Notes: a model not told the origin generated them from the sequence alone. DNA of 64,000 nucleotides from Thiocapsa sp. (GCF_018399035.1 NZ_CP073760.1:310001-374000); one strand, 5' to 3'; numbered from the stretch's first letter, positions 8,328 through 17,715 are shown. Program-made: numbers and translations.

Positions 8328-9155
8328 TCATTGCGCTCGGCGACGCCAAGGCAGGAAACGCAGCCAGTCGCTCTCGGAGGGCGTCGTCTCGGCCGTCATG
8401 CACGGCGCCAGCGCAATGAGATCCTCCCCTTCGAGTAGCCGTCGAGGGTTGTCCAGCGTCATCAGTGTCGCCGCATCGTCCCCAATCCACGCGGCGATCC
8501 GGGTGCGGGCTGCGGACAGGGTGTCGGGACTGCGCCCCGTCGGGCGATGGGCATCCGAGGCGATCAGGTGAACCCATCCCAGCTCCAGCCAGCGCCGGCA
8601 AAGCCCTTGCAGACGCTCGCCGAAATCACCGCTGCAGCTCTGTGCGGTGATCTGGACCTTGCAGCCCCAATCGATCCATTCAGCCAGGCGGTGGGGGCGT
8701 CGTGCGAGCACGAGATTGCGCTCGGGGTGCGCGATCACCGGTGTGATGCCGTGCCTCAGGAACTGCCCCAGGATGACATCGGTACCCCGCGGAACCGCGT
8801 TCTTCGGAAGCTCGACCAGCGCCGCTTTGCCGCGGTCGTTGTAGGTCAGGGCACTGCCGTCGAGCACGCCGTTTGGTGCCTCGGGGACAAGATGGATCTC
8901 CGCGCCCGGGAAGAGACCGAGCGGGATGTCCGCATCGGCCAAGCGTCGCTGCAGGTCCGCCAAGGCGTGCCGGACAAGGTCGCCGGGGTTCTTGTACACC
9001 CCGTTCAGATGATGCGGGGTACAGACGATCCCGCGGGTTCCACCCGCGACCGCGGCCCGCGCCATCTCGATCGCCATCTCGAAGGTGTGCGCACCGTCGT
9101 CGAGGCCGGGGAGGATGTGGCAATGGGCGTCGATCACTGCGGGTTCCGATCGCAT
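8328..9155 (-). CDS. PHP-domain phosphoesterase, CpsB/CapC (YwqE)-type tyrosine phosphatase
   Basis: The 275-residue protein opens with the metal-binding DAHCHILPGLDDG motif, followed by CTPHH, HPERN and SDAHRP, the ordered metal ligands of the polymerase-and-histidinol-phosphatase fold. This combination defines the CpsB/YwqE group, Mn-dependent tyrosine phosphatases that usually act on polysaccharide co-polymerase kinases. No capsule genes are adjacent, so the substrate is unknown. It is followed after 18 bases by a broken gene on the same strand (start side). Confidence 0.85.
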   Translation of the reverse strand: MRSEPAVIDAHCHILPGLDDGAHTFEMAIEMARAAVAGGTRGIVCTPHHLNGVYKNPGDLVRHALADLQRRLADADIPLGLFPGAEIHLVPEAPNGVLDGSALTYNDRGKAALVELPKNAVPRGTDVILGQFLRHGITPVIAHPERNLVLARRPHRLAEWIDWGCKVQITAQSCSGDFGERLQGLCRRWLELGWVHLIASDAHRPTGRSPDTLSAARTRIAAWIGDDAATLMTLDNPRRLLEGEDLIALAPCMTAETTPSESDWLRFLPWRRRAQ

Positions 9156-9173
9156 GGATTTCTTGCGGCGGTG

Positions 9174-9976
9174 CTAGAGTCGATGAGATTCGACCAGATG
9201 CCTGATCGCGTTCGGGACGCCATCGTGGCTCCCTTCCGGGTTGTCATCCGGTCCCTCGGCGTGGATTGCGTGGGGCGTCTCGCCGCCCTGTTGCCGATAG
9301 AGCCTGAGCATCTCCTCGGCGACATGCTCCCAATGCGTGCGACCTTGATCCGCGATTCGCACGAATGCGTCCGTCGCGCCGATCTCCAGCCATGCGGCAT
9401 AGGCATCGCGTAGCGCCGGAAACAGATGCAGACGCATGCCGGTGAGGGTGCCGATATAGAAGTGCAGCGAGGCCGGCTCGCGTGTCTCGGCCAGCGCCGG
9501 CAAGGTCACGAGACAATCGGCGAGGTGATCGCGCACCGCACGTGCCATCAGCTCGGCCGGTGTATTGGCGAGCGAGGTCAGCATGGCGTTCCAATCCTCT
9601 CCGAGCCGCTGTCCGGCCGCGTACTCGCCTTGTTCGTGCAGCAGCAGCGCCTTGATCTCGCGCTCGGTCATGGCGTCGAGCGACGCCTCGAGGGCACCCT
9701 CGAAGTCGTAGCAGGCGAAGGCGCGTCCGAGCGCGTTGTCCGGGCGGTGCCAGCGCCAGCCTTCGAGCTTTTCCCACAAATAGCGTCGCAGGGACTCGCG
9801 CCGCACGAAGATGGTGCGACCCAGGGTCATGGCCGGCGGTGCGGTCAGGTCACGGGCATACTCGTCGGCGACGACGAAGACCGAAAGAGCGAGTCGTCGG
9901 CGCCGTGGCGTGCGTCCGAGACGTGACAGTTGTACTGCACGGCCTCGGCCAGCACGCTGATTGCAGGATTCGGCAT
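9174..9976 (-). pseudogene. Frameshifted conserved hypothetical gene (resembles the Sfum_1244 family)
   Basis: An ATG at 9976 opens a frame reading MPNPAISVLAEAVQYNCHVSDARH, the start expected of this family from my recollection. It then shifts frame around 9881-9890 (a run of C and A residues on the plus strand) into the long frame that continues SVFVVADEYARDL...LRRYLWEKLEGW to the TAG at 9174. One base appears to be missing. The long frame alone has no plausible start. This could be a true pseudogene, a sequencing error or a programmed shift. Function is unknown. Confidence 0.6.
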
Positions 9977-10105
9977 CTCTACACCTCGAGCCGGAAGGGT
10001 CTTTTTTCTGAGTAGAATGATAGGACATCAAACTATCAGCTTCGCACCGCCCTGCCAATCTCGGGGCAACGCAGGTCCAAACAAGTCGCGAAACAGGAGT
10101 CGGAC

Positions 10106-10660
10106 GTGGCATTACGTATCAAGAGTCATTGGTGGAACGACGATCAGGAGCGCTCGCTCCCGGAGATTGCGAGCGCGCTGGCCTTCATCGCCTGGCGCAT
10201 CGCCGTGGACAAGGCGATCAATCTGCACTGCGAGCGTTTCGTCTACGAGAGCGATCGTCAGCGCCTGGACGTGATCGAGGAGTACTTGGTCTTTCTGATC
10301 CAGATCGCGGATCGCATGTCGCACGGCATCTTGAAGGACGAGGATCGCCGCACCCTGATCACCGCCTTCGCAAAGAAGGTCTTCGAGCATGTGCAGGACA
10401 ACACGCAGGATCTGCTCGGTCCGGGCGACTACGGCGGACCCTTCATCGCCCGGCTCAACGCGCGCTCGGGCGAGTATGCCGAGTACCAATTCGCCGACGA
10501 TGGTCCGAGCTACGCCTTCCTGCGCCATCTCGGTTTCGAGATCCAGTGTCTGATGGGTCCGAGCGAAGAGAACCGCTGGGTCATCGATCAGGTCATGGAC
10601 AAGGATGGGTGGGATGCCTACAAGCGCTTCTCCAAGGCCTTCCGAGATTTGTTCGAGTGA
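10106..10660 (+). CDS. Conserved hypothetical protein
   Basis: A 184-residue soluble protein I cannot assign to a named family. It starts at GTG 10106, six bases after a CAGGAG Shine-Dalgarno. It is mostly alpha-helical by composition, with charged segments and no signal peptide or membrane helix. It is divergent from the frameshifted gene at 9174-9976, with 129 bp between the starts, a region rich in A/T that likely holds both promoters. Confidence 0.75.
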   Translation: MALRIKSHWWNDDQERSLPEIASALAFIAWRIAVDKAINLHCERFVYESDRQRLDVIEEYLVFLIQIADRMSHGILKDEDRRTLITAFAKKVFEHVQDNTQDLLGPGDYGGPFIARLNARSGEYAEYQFADDGPSYAFLRHLGFEIQCLMGPSEENRWVIDQVMDKDGWDAYKRFSKAFRDLFE

Positions 10661-10692
10661 GTCCGACGTCTCCGCAAGGGATGGAGCCCTGA

Positions 10693-10850
10693 CGCCGTGA
10701 GTCTCGAGCCAAACCGTTACGGAATGTTTCGTTGTCGTTGTCGTTGTCGTCATCGGATTCCGGACGACAACGACAACGACAACGAGTAGAGCCTTCGGCC
10801 ACTTTTCCTGGTTCGGGCTCTGCCGGTAGATCCTTTTCCGGAAATCACCT
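10693..10850. repeat. Repeat unit carrying a CGTTGT hexamer inverted repeat, copy 1
   Basis: Perfect 21-bp arms (10730-10750 and 10764-10784) made of CGTTGT hexamers enclose a 13-base loop. The flanks (GCCGTGAGTC on the left; TAGAGCCTTCG and CTCTGCCGGTAGATCC on the right) recur around the copy at 27461-27662, so the hexamer palindrome sits inside a larger repeated intergenic unit. There is no coding sequence. Confidence 0.8.
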
Positions 10851-10856
10851 CACCAC

Positions 10857-10942
10857 TAAACCGCGCCCAATGCGGTATGCGATGTTTTTGGATGGGATCG
10901 GCCCCGGCGGATTTCAGAACCGCTGGAGCCGGTGCGGTTTAA
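10857..10942 (+). repeat. TAAACCGCG-ended element, copy 1
   Basis: An 86-bp element beginning TAAACCGCGCCC and ending GTGCGGTTTAA, near-inverted ends. The interior matches copies at 13708 and 29261 almost base for base. It is followed by a 22-bp A/T-only spacer and a second, different element (10965-11050). The pair recurs at 29261-29453. Confidence 0.85.
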
Positions 10943-10964
10943 AGTATTAAAAAATAAAAAATTT

Positions 10965-11050
10965 TAAACCGCGTCCCCCGCTAAGGGTCGTGGATTCACC
11001 AAACTTCGAACTCACTCGAAAGTTAGCATCTCGCTCTGGACGCGGTTTAA
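10965..11050 (+). repeat. TAAACCGCG-ended element, copy 2 (second interior type)
   Basis: 86 bp with ends TAAACCGCGTCC and GGACGCGGTTTAA. The interior is unrelated to copy 1 but nearly identical to 29369-29453, with one base changed in a TCACT/AGTGA hairpin. It ends 22 bp from the stop of the EamA transporter gene. Confidence 0.85.
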
Positions 11051-11072
11051 CCACTAACCACTCTATCCCGAC

Positions 11073-12026
11073 CTACCCCGACCGACGCGGAGTCGGATCT
11101 CGTGCTGGCGCGGCGCCGCGGCGCTCCAATTGGGTAACCAGGATGCCGCACAGGATGAGACCGAGTGCGTAGAGATGGTTCGGCTCGGGCTCCTCGCCGA
11201 GGAAGAGCATCCCGACGCCCACGGCCCAGAGCGGGATCAGGTAGTTCAGCTGTGAGACGAACGACGGACCGGCCGATTTCACCAGCTTGAAATAGACGAT
11301 GGTCGCGATCGCGGTCGCAAAGACCCCGAGCAGTGCGACCGCGATCAGGTGCGGTGTGTTCGGGGCGACGGGTAACCTGCCAACCTCGGCGATGTCCCCG
11401 GTCATGAAGAGGATCGGCACCATCATCAGCGACGCCAGCGAGATGGTGGAGGCGGCACTGAAGAGCGCGTCGCTCGTCGGGCGAAGCCGCGCCAGGATCG
11501 AAGAGACGGCGTAGCTGATGGCCCCGCCCAGCACCGCCAGCATCGGCAGCAGATGCCCTTGTCCGTTGGCGAGATCCGCGAAGGCGTCCGGGCCGACGAG
11601 CACGACGACACCGGCAAACCCCAAGACAAAACCAGCCGCGCGATAGCGCGTCAGATGCTCGCCGGGGACCAGGAAATGGGCGAGTCCCAGGGTCGCCAGC
11701 GGCATCACGGCCATCAGGATGCCGGCCAGACCGCTGTCGATGAAGGTCTGGCCCCACGAGATCAAGGAGAAGGGCAGGACGTTGCCGAACACGGCGATCA
11801 AGACGTAGAAGACCCAGAGTCGCGCGCCGGCAACCGGGCGGGTCGCGAATATCCAAGCCGCGGGGACGAGCAGCGTCGCGGCCACGACCAAGCGTCCGGC
11901 CACGACCAGATCGGGCGGCAGGCCGCCGACCGCGATCTTGGTCAGGAGAAAAGAGGTACCCCACATCAGGGTCAGCGACAGCAGCATGACCCAATCCGCG
12001 AGGCGATGGCGCCGGGTCAGTAGCAT
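11073..12026 (-). CDS. EamA/DMT superfamily transporter
   Basis: A 317-residue integral membrane protein with about ten hydrophobic helices in two related halves, the DMT/EamA pattern: TLMWGTSFLLTKIA at the start of the first repeat and AVLGGAISYAVSSILAR at the start of the second. Such proteins export small metabolites or amino acids; the substrate cannot be told from sequence. The start ATG at 12026 is followed by MLLTRRHRLADW and the first helix. It stands alone, bounded by repeats downstream. Confidence 0.9.
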   Translation of the reverse strand: MLLTRRHRLADWVMLLSLTLMWGTSFLLTKIAVGGLPPDLVVAGRLVVAATLLVPAAWIFATRPVAGARLWVFYVLIAVFGNVLPFSLISWGQTFIDSGLAGILMAVMPLATLGLAHFLVPGEHLTRYRAAGFVLGFAGVVVLVGPDAFADLANGQGHLLPMLAVLGGAISYAVSSILARLRPTSDALFSAASTISLASLMMVPILFMTGDIAEVGRLPVAPNTPHLIAVALLGVFATAIATIVYFKLVKSAGPSFVSQLNYLIPLWAVGVGMLFLGEEPEPNHLYALGLILCGILVTQLERRGAAPARDPTPRRSG

Positions 12027-12171
12027 AGGCAGGACTGCGATCGGTTGGTCTGGGTCGGCACGGCTGGTGTCCGGGTGTCTGTCTCAAGCATATCCATGAT
12101 CTCGATGCCAATCGAACGGCCGCTTGCCACCTATTAGTTGACGCTGGCACCCTGATTACAGCTCGCGATTC

Positions 12172-12251
12172 CTCTCACGGAGACACGGAGAGCACGGAGG
12201 GCACGACAGAAAGATCTCGAATCCTCCGTGCTCTCCGTGTCTCCGTGAGAG
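12172..12251. repeat. Perfect 29-bp inverted repeat
   Basis: The arms 12172-12200 and 12223-12251 are exact reverse complements, with a 22-base loop. The arms are built of CACGGAG/ACACGGAG blocks. In the 574-bp gap between the EamA gene and the dioxygenase gene I see nothing else that can be supported. Confidence 0.85.
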
Positions 12252-12600
12252 ATCTTGGAAACTGATCGACGGTAAGGGCCGGCCGAGTGTCGGTTGAAGT
12301 GCCGCGGGCGTCGAGCGCACTATCCGGGGCCGATCGGACACGATGCCGATTTCGGACCGGAGCGTCCGCCGCACCGATGCCCGAAGTCCCCCATATCGCA
12401 TCGCCGATCCCCGACTCAAGCTTGCGGATGAATATCGGCGAGGACTTCCCGGACCTTGGAGTCCTACCGCTCGACTTCCCGTCGATGCGTGTGGTCTGCG
12501 AGCCCCCTGATCGGGATGCTCGCCCGCCGTTTGGGGTTTGACCTCGCCCGCATCGGGTCCGGACAATAGCCCGTCCCACTCAAGAGCCGACTCAGCCGCC

Positions 12601-13212
12601 ATGACCTTCGCTGTCGAACGTACCCTGCCCCCGTTGCCCACGATCCGCGAGGTGAAGGCCGGGAGCTTCATCTTCGAGCGGCCCTTGGCGCTTCCGCCCG
12701 TCTTCTGCGATGCCGTGATCGAGCGCTTCGAGGCCCAGCCCGAATACCAGTATGCCGGGCGGGTCGGGCAGCTTCGCACCGAGGCACCGGGTGTCAAGCG
12801 CACCACGGACCTGGTCGTGAGCAACAAGCCGGATTGGAAGGATGTCGACCGGATGTTCTTCGGCTCGCTCGCCGCCGCGATCAAGGAATTTCGCGAGACC
12901 TACCCCTATTTCAAAGGGCCCTTCAAGGACGAAGGCTACCAGATCCAGCGCTACAGACCCGGCGAGTATTACCACTGGCACGTCGACGGCGGCAGTCACG
13001 AGCTGAGTCAACGCCAGTTGGTGGCACTCTGGTATCTGAACGACGTGCCGGGTCCGGGCGGGGAGACCGAGTTTCTCTATCAGGACGTCGTCGTGCGTCC
13101 CGAGTGTGGCAAGCTCGTCCTTTTTCCGCCGTTCTGGACGCACGAGCACCGGGCGGCAGTCATCCGGACCGGCGTGAAATACATCGCCACCACCTGGGTG
13201 GTCTTCGCCTGA
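12601..13212 (+). CDS. 2-oxoglutarate/Fe(II)-dependent dioxygenase (prolyl 4-hydroxylase-like fold)
   Basis: The 203-residue protein has the iron triad in a double-stranded beta-helix: His127-x-Asp129 in YHWHVDGG, a distal histidine (His181 or His183, HEHR) and a downstream basic residue. GGETEFLY between them is typical of P4H-like oxygenases. The substrate is unknown. ATG 12601 was chosen over an upstream TTG because the family similarity begins there. The last base of its stop is the first base of the next ATG, so the two genes are probably co-translated. Confidence 0.85.
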   Translation: MTFAVERTLPPLPTIREVKAGSFIFERPLALPPVFCDAVIERFEAQPEYQYAGRVGQLRTEAPGVKRTTDLVVSNKPDWKDVDRMFFGSLAAAIKEFRETYPYFKGPFKDEGYQIQRYRPGEYYHWHVDGGSHELSQRQLVALWYLNDVPGPGGETEFLYQDVVVRPECGKLVLFPPFWTHEHRAAVIRTGVKYIATTWVVFA

Positions 13213-13610
13213 TGAGCGACCGAGCACCGACCCTCCTGGCCATCGTCGAGCTCGGCGGCTACCCCAATCTGACCGCGCTCTATCGCAGCCTGGGATTCGA
13301 CGTCGAGGTGGTCGCCTCGCAGCGCAAGGCGCAGGCGGCGCTCAAGCGCAGCATTCCGGACGTCATCGTCGCCGAATACAACTTCCAGTCCGATTTTCGC
13401 GATCGCACCAGCAACCTCGAGACCCTGATGGCGCGCCTGCAGCCTCATCCCGAGGTCAAGGTGATCTGCTTCTACCAGAGCGAGTACCGACACAAGCTCG
13501 ACGCCATGACCGCACGCTTTCCGGTCTTCGAGGCGATCGCCTTTCCGATCGAGCCCGCGCGGGTCGAGGCGGCCTTGCGCCGCGCCGTCACGTCGAGAGC
13601 GCCATTGTAG
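13212..13610 (+). CDS. Hypothetical protein with a receiver-like fold
   Basis: 132 residues. The pattern of hydrophobic strands, PDVIVAEYNF in the position of the phospho-acceptor strand, KVICFYQSE and AIAFPIEPARVEAALRRAV resembles a degenerate response-regulator receiver domain. The usual phospho-acceptor aspartate is not evident, so a regulatory or scaffold role without phosphorylation is possible. It overlaps the dioxygenase gene by one base. The assignment is tentative. Confidence 0.65.
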   Translation: MSDRAPTLLAIVELGGYPNLTALYRSLGFDVEVVASQRKAQAALKRSIPDVIVAEYNFQSDFRDRTSNLETLMARLQPHPEVKVICFYQSEYRHKLDAMTARFPVFEAIAFPIEPARVEAALRRAVTSRAPL

Positions 13611-13684
13611 GTTGTGCCGAGCCGTGCGAGGCACAACCGACCGTCGGCGGATGTTGTGCTTCCTATCGTCAGCACAACTACGGG
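13606..13684. repeat. GTAGGTTGTGC inverted repeat, copy 1
   Basis: It begins GTAGGTTGTGCCGAGCC at the very end of the preceding gene and ends GCACAACTAC. Internal TTGTGC/GCACAA blocks pair. A related block lies at 27663-27745. It is probably a REP-like palindrome. Confidence 0.65.
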
Positions 13685-13707
13685 CATCGAATTTTTCGGT
13701 ACTCGGT

Positions 13708-13793
13708 TAAACCGCGCCCAGTGCGGTATGCGATGTTTTTGGATGGGATCGGCCCCGGCGGATTTCAGAGCCGCTGGAGCTGGCGCGGTTTAA
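13708..13793 (+). repeat. TAAACCGCG-ended element, copy 3
   Basis: 86 bp, first interior type, differing from the 29261 copy at very few bases. The remaining gap to 14133 contains a TTTCCGGGAA-type segment also seen near other repeats, and two small hairpins: CAGGGCT/AGCCCTG (14041-14057) and GTCAGGCC/GGCCTGAC (14063-14083). There is no gene. Confidence 0.85.
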
Positions 13794-14133
13794 GGCGATT
13801 TCCGGGAATGATCATCCCGGCCGTGCGTGTTGCCAATGCTTACCGGGCGACTAAAGTCGCCCCTACATGTTGGTCGATGCTTTCCCGGAAATCACCTAAG
13901 TACCGCAAAGCCGCAACGGACACAAAGAACGACATCGGAATGCGAGTACTCGGCAATTCAGGGTACGGGTGAGCAGATGCCGGGGTCGCGAGATGGCCTT
14001 GATCATCGTTTGGTCCAGCTGCTGGTGATCCTTGCGTCCTCAGGGCTTCCAGCCCTGATTCTGTCAGGCCAGGATGGCCTGACGACGCATTCGGTGGCCG
14101 CTGTGGGCGAAGGGATGATCGAGGCCCGCGAGA

Positions 14134-15003
14134 TCAACTATCGCGCAGGAGCGCGCTGCACGCTTGCGGCATGCGCGGCTCGGGTTTGGACGCGCTGCCG
14201 CCGCCTTTCGAGGGTTTGAGCGCCTCGTCGCTCAGCCACCACGCGAGGTCCGCCCCGCAGCCGTCGTCGCCGGTCAGCTCGGCTTGCGATTCGCAATCCG
14301 GGCTTCCGGCCGGGCAGCGCAGCCGCACGTGAAAGTGCCCAGCGTGACCCCACCAGGGGCGGACCTTGCGGAGCCAATCCCGATCGGCGCTGCCGCTGTT
14401 GCGACACAGCGCCTGTTTGATCGCCGCGTTGACGAAGATCCGATCGACACGCGGATGGCGTGCGGCCGTCTCGATCAGGCTGCTCTGGGCCGGCCCCCAC
14501 GCCGCGTTCACCGCGCGCCCGCCGGCTTGCACCATACTCTGCGGATCGGAGCGATCGTCCATCAGGCGCCGGGCCGCGGCAGGCGAGTCCGCCAGCGTGA
14601 ACCAGATGTCGACATCCAATCCGGTTTGATGGCTGCGATGGGACGACGACATAAGCCCGCCGCGCGGCTGACTCAGGTCGCCGATCATGATGAGACGCTC
14701 GCCACGTGACTGCTGAGCGCGCCCCATGTCTTCGACGAAGCGCAGCAGATCGGGGTGACCGTAATAGCGATTGCGGTAGCGACGGATGCTCACGTAACCG
14801 GGGCCGGTCTCCGGCAGTGCATCGGCACCGCCGATACAGCCGTTGGAGACGCCGCCGATCACCTCGGGCGGCCCGCTGCTCGGTGCTGCGACTGCGCCCC
14901 ATGGCGTGGCGTGGACATTCTGCGCCGCGACAAGGAGCAGGGCGCCGGCGATGCAGAGTGCGAGGGCGGGTCCGAGCTCGCGGACCTGGGTGACCCGGGT
15001 CAT
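14134..15003 (-). CDS. mepA: Penicillin-insensitive murein endopeptidase MepA
   Basis: A periplasmic LAS-type zinc endopeptidase that cuts D-Ala-meso-DAP cross-links in peptidoglycan. The 289-residue protein has a signal peptide (cleavage near residue 32, after VHA), then the zinc motifs SSHRSHQTGLDVDIW and WWGHAGHFHVRLRCP, and conserved cysteines for disulfides, all as in MepA. AGGAGAAG precedes the ATG by four bases. It is a single gene, followed by repeats on both sides. Confidence 0.93.
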   Translation of the reverse strand: MTRVTQVRELGPALALCIAGALLLVAAQNVHATPWGAVAAPSSGPPEVIGGVSNGCIGGADALPETGPGYVSIRRYRNRYYGHPDLLRFVEDMGRAQQSRGERLIMIGDLSQPRGGLMSSSHRSHQTGLDVDIWFTLADSPAAARRLMDDRSDPQSMVQAGGRAVNAAWGPAQSSLIETAARHPRVDRIFVNAAIKQALCRNSGSADRDWLRKVRPWWGHAGHFHVRLRCPAGSPDCESQAELTGDDGCGADLAWWLSDEALKPSKGGGSASKPEPRMPQACSALLRDS

Positions 15004-15063
15004 GGCTTCTCCTGAATGACTTCCAGCAAATGAGACTGCGGCGCATGATACGCGGATAACTCC

Positions 15064-15149
15064 TAAACCGCGCCCAGCGCAGTATGCGATGTTTTTGGAT
15101 GGGATCGGCCCCGGCAGACTTGACGGCCGTTGAAGTCTGCGCGGTTTAA
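15064..15149 (+). repeat. TAAACCGCG-ended element, copy 4 (variant right half)
   Basis: The left half matches the first interior type, with GTATGCGATGTTTTTGG preserved. The right half is replaced by AGACTTGACGGCCGTTGAAGTCTG, which pairs with itself. The right tip supplies the TAA stop of the SLC13 permease gene on the opposite strand. Confidence 0.8.
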
Positions 15150-16933
15150 AAGGACCAGACGAGCGGAACGACCAGGACCGTCACCAATCCCACGACCAAG
15201 GTTAAGGGGACCCCGATCCGCACGAAATCTCCGAAGCGGTAGCCGCCGACATTGAAGACCATCAGGTTGGTCTGATACCCGATGGGGGTCGCGAAGCTCG
15301 CGGATGCCGCGACCATCACCGTCAAGATAAAGGGCTCCGGCGATACGCCCATGCTATGGGCCGCCTGAAATGCGATCGGGAACACCAGCACCGCAGCCAC
15401 GTTGTTGGTCGCAAGCGAGGTGAGGAGTGCGGTCGCCGTAAAGACCAAGGCGAGCGTGACCCAGGGGTCCCCGTCCGCCAGCCCGATCAGACCGCCGGCC
15501 ACCAGCGAGGCCGCGCCCGTCTTCTCCAAGGCGGCGCCGATGCCGAAGGAGGTTGCGATCACCACCAGCACCTGCCAGTCCGGCGAGCGCCGTGCGGTGC
15601 GGCTGTCGGTGCAGCGCGTGAGGATCATGAGCCCCGCGGCCAGCAGTGCGGCCTCCAACATGCTGAGCCATCCCGCGGTGACGACGGCGACCATCCCGAT
15701 CACGATGGCGATGGCGACCGGCGCGTGCTTGTGCTTGAGCGGATGCGAATCCCCGATCTGACTCACCAGCAGGAAGTCGCGCGAGTTCTTCTGCTGCTCC
15801 ACGAAGTCCGGCCGTGTCTCCAGCAGGAGCGTGTCGCCCGGCGCCAGCACGATATCGCCGATCTTGCGGTCGACCCGCTCGCCGTTGCGCGCCAGCGCGA
15901 TAATCACGGCATCGTAGCGATTGCGAAACCGCCCGACACGCACGCTTTTGCCGACCAAGGGCGATTTATCCGACAGCACGGCCTCGACGAAGCAGCGTCC
16001 CGGTCGCGGTACATTGAGCTTGAAGACCTGATCGGTCGCCGGGATCAGTCCGCGCGTGCGCTGCAGGTCCATCACCGAATCCAGGATCCCGGCGAAGACC
16101 AGCCGGTCGTTCGCCTGCAGCACCTCCTGCGAGGACACCGCCGCCATCACCTGCTCTCCGCGCTCGATCTCGATGAGAAATAAGCCGGGGAGCTGGCGCA
16201 ATCCCGCATCCTCGATGCTCTTGCCGATCAGCGGACTGTCCGGCTCGACGAGCATCTCGGAGGTGTACTGGCGGACATCCTCGTAGCTGGCGGCCGCGGA
16301 GGTCCGTTTCGGGAGCAGCCAGTGTCCTGCCGTGAGCATGAAGACAAAGGTCGCGACCGTGATGGGCAGGCCGACCCAGATCGGCTCGAAGAGGCCCAGC
16401 CCCTCGCCGCCGAGGCGCTCCGTATAGAGCCCGTTGACCACCAGGTTGGTGCTGGTCCCGATCAGGGTGCAGGTGCCGCCGACGATACTGGCGTAGGACA
16501 GCGGGATGAGCAGGCGCGAGAGCTCCAAGCGGTGTCGCTTGGCCCAGTCCTGCACCGCCGGGATAAAGATGGCCACGACCGGCGTGTTGTTCAGGAATGC
16601 GCTCAGACCCGCGACGGGCAACATCAGGCGCAGACGCGCATCGGTCGGTCCGCGCGGACGTCCGAGCAGACCCGGGCCGATCCAACCGACGGCACCGGTT
16701 TGAGTGAGGCCCGTGACCACCACGTAGAGCACGCCGACGGTCAGCATGCCCGGATTGGAGAAACCGCTCAGGGCCTCCGCCGGGGTCAGGATGCCGAACA
16801 GGAGCAGTAGGGTGAGTGCGCCGGCGGTGACGACATCCGGTGCGGCGCGGCTGAAGGCGAAAAGCCCGAAGCAGAGCACCACGATGCCCAGGCTGAACCA
16901 GCCCTCCCAACCGAGTTGCATCAAGGCGCTCAT
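15146..16933 (-). CDS. SLC13/DASS family permease with TrkA-C (RCK_C) domains
   Basis: 595 residues. N- and C-terminal transmembrane blocks carry the family's paired motifs (LNNTPVVAIFIP, SYASIVGGTCTLIGTSTNL; later TNNVAAVLVFPIAF and PIGYQTNLMV). Between them lie two soluble TrkA-C-like domains (around residues 205-375: SPLIGKSIEDAGLR and SPLVGKSVRVGRFR). Such proteins move dicarboxylates, sulfate or other anions with sodium; in a sulfur bacterium sulfate is attractive but unproven. The stop codon lies in the adjacent repeat. The upstream hypothetical gene ends seven bases before it. Confidence 0.88.
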   Translation of the reverse strand: MSALMQLGWEGWFSLGIVVLCFGLFAFSRAAPDVVTAGALTLLLLFGILTPAEALSGFSNPGMLTVGVLYVVVTGLTQTGAVGWIGPGLLGRPRGPTDARLRLMLPVAGLSAFLNNTPVVAIFIPAVQDWAKRHRLELSRLLIPLSYASIVGGTCTLIGTSTNLVVNGLYTERLGGEGLGLFEPIWVGLPITVATFVFMLTAGHWLLPKRTSAAASYEDVRQYTSEMLVEPDSPLIGKSIEDAGLRQLPGLFLIEIERGEQVMAAVSSQEVLQANDRLVFAGILDSVMDLQRTRGLIPATDQVFKLNVPRPGRCFVEAVLSDKSPLVGKSVRVGRFRNRYDAVIIALARNGERVDRKIGDIVLAPGDTLLLETRPDFVEQQKNSRDFLLVSQIGDSHPLKHKHAPVAIAIVIGMVAVVTAGWLSMLEAALLAAGLMILTRCTDSRTARRSPDWQVLVVIATSFGIGAALEKTGAASLVAGGLIGLADGDPWVTLALVFTATALLTSLATNNVAAVLVFPIAFQAAHSMGVSPEPFILTVMVAASASFATPIGYQTNLMVFNVGGYRFGDFVRIGVPLTLVVGLVTVLVVPLVWSF

Positions 16934-16940
16934 GTCCTCG

Positions 16941-17531
16941 TCAGTGATCGCGACCGCGTTGCAGTGCCTCGTAACGGGCCTTGAATGCCTCTTGGCGCAG
17001 CCGCGAGGCGTCGTCCTCGGTCGGTGCGAGCGGCGAGTCCTGCCAGGTGCCGGTGGCGTGATCGAACACCGAGAACCGCCAGCCGCGACCGACCTTGAAG
17101 ACCTTGGTCACGTCCTTGCCGGCTTGTTCCATCGCCTCGAGCTTGCCGAGCTTGTCTAGACCGCCGAGATTTGTCGCAGCGCGCGGCGTCTCTTCGGCCG
17201 ATCGATGCTCGGTCAGGTTGAAGCGGTTGTTCTGGATCTCGCCCTGCACGTCGAGCTCGACCGATTCGACCCCGGGAAGACGCGCCAGGATGTAGCCGGC
17301 CATCATCATCCCGAGCTTCTGATTCTCGGACTCGAGCGCGGTGAGCAGCTTGTCGGCGACGATCTGGCAACGCTGCAGTCGATCCGGTTTTTCGACCCAC
17401 TCCCGGCTCATTTGCCAGCCGGCATCCATATCCAGATCGAGCTTCTCGAAAAAGGGCTGAGCCTGGCCGATCAGGGCATCGGGGACGTTGAGCTCGTAGA
17501 TCCGATCGTCGATGATGGCTTTCAGAAGCAT
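16941..17531 (-). CDS. Conserved hypothetical protein
   Basis: 196 residues, soluble, acidic, with no signal peptide or membrane segment. I do not recognise a named domain. Its start was set at ATG 17531 (MLLKAIIDDRIYELNVP) because upstream in-frame sequence is out of character. It sits directly upstream of, and on the same strand as, the SLC13 permease gene and is probably co-transcribed with it. It is divergent from the piuC-like gene. Confidence 0.7.
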   Translation of the reverse strand: MLLKAIIDDRIYELNVPDALIGQAQPFFEKLDLDMDAGWQMSREWVEKPDRLQRCQIVADKLLTALESENQKLGMMMAGYILARLPGVESVELDVQGEIQNNRFNLTEHRSAEETPRAATNLGGLDKLGKLEAMEQAGKDVTKVFKVGRGWRFSVFDHATGTWQDSPLAPTEDDASRLRQEAFKARYEALQRGRDH

Positions 17532-17715
17532 CGGTTGCCTCGCACGTCGTTGGTGATGGTCTCGGATAGTAAACCGCAGTCGGGGTGACCTGCGTACCTT
17601 TCGTGCGGACGCGGCCTTGCGGGGTTCGATGCCGAGACGCGGTTTCACTCTATACGATCTTTTTTTTCCGGCCGCGGCGACTGCAAAGCGCGTCGTGTTG
17701 CCCTCGGAGCACAGC

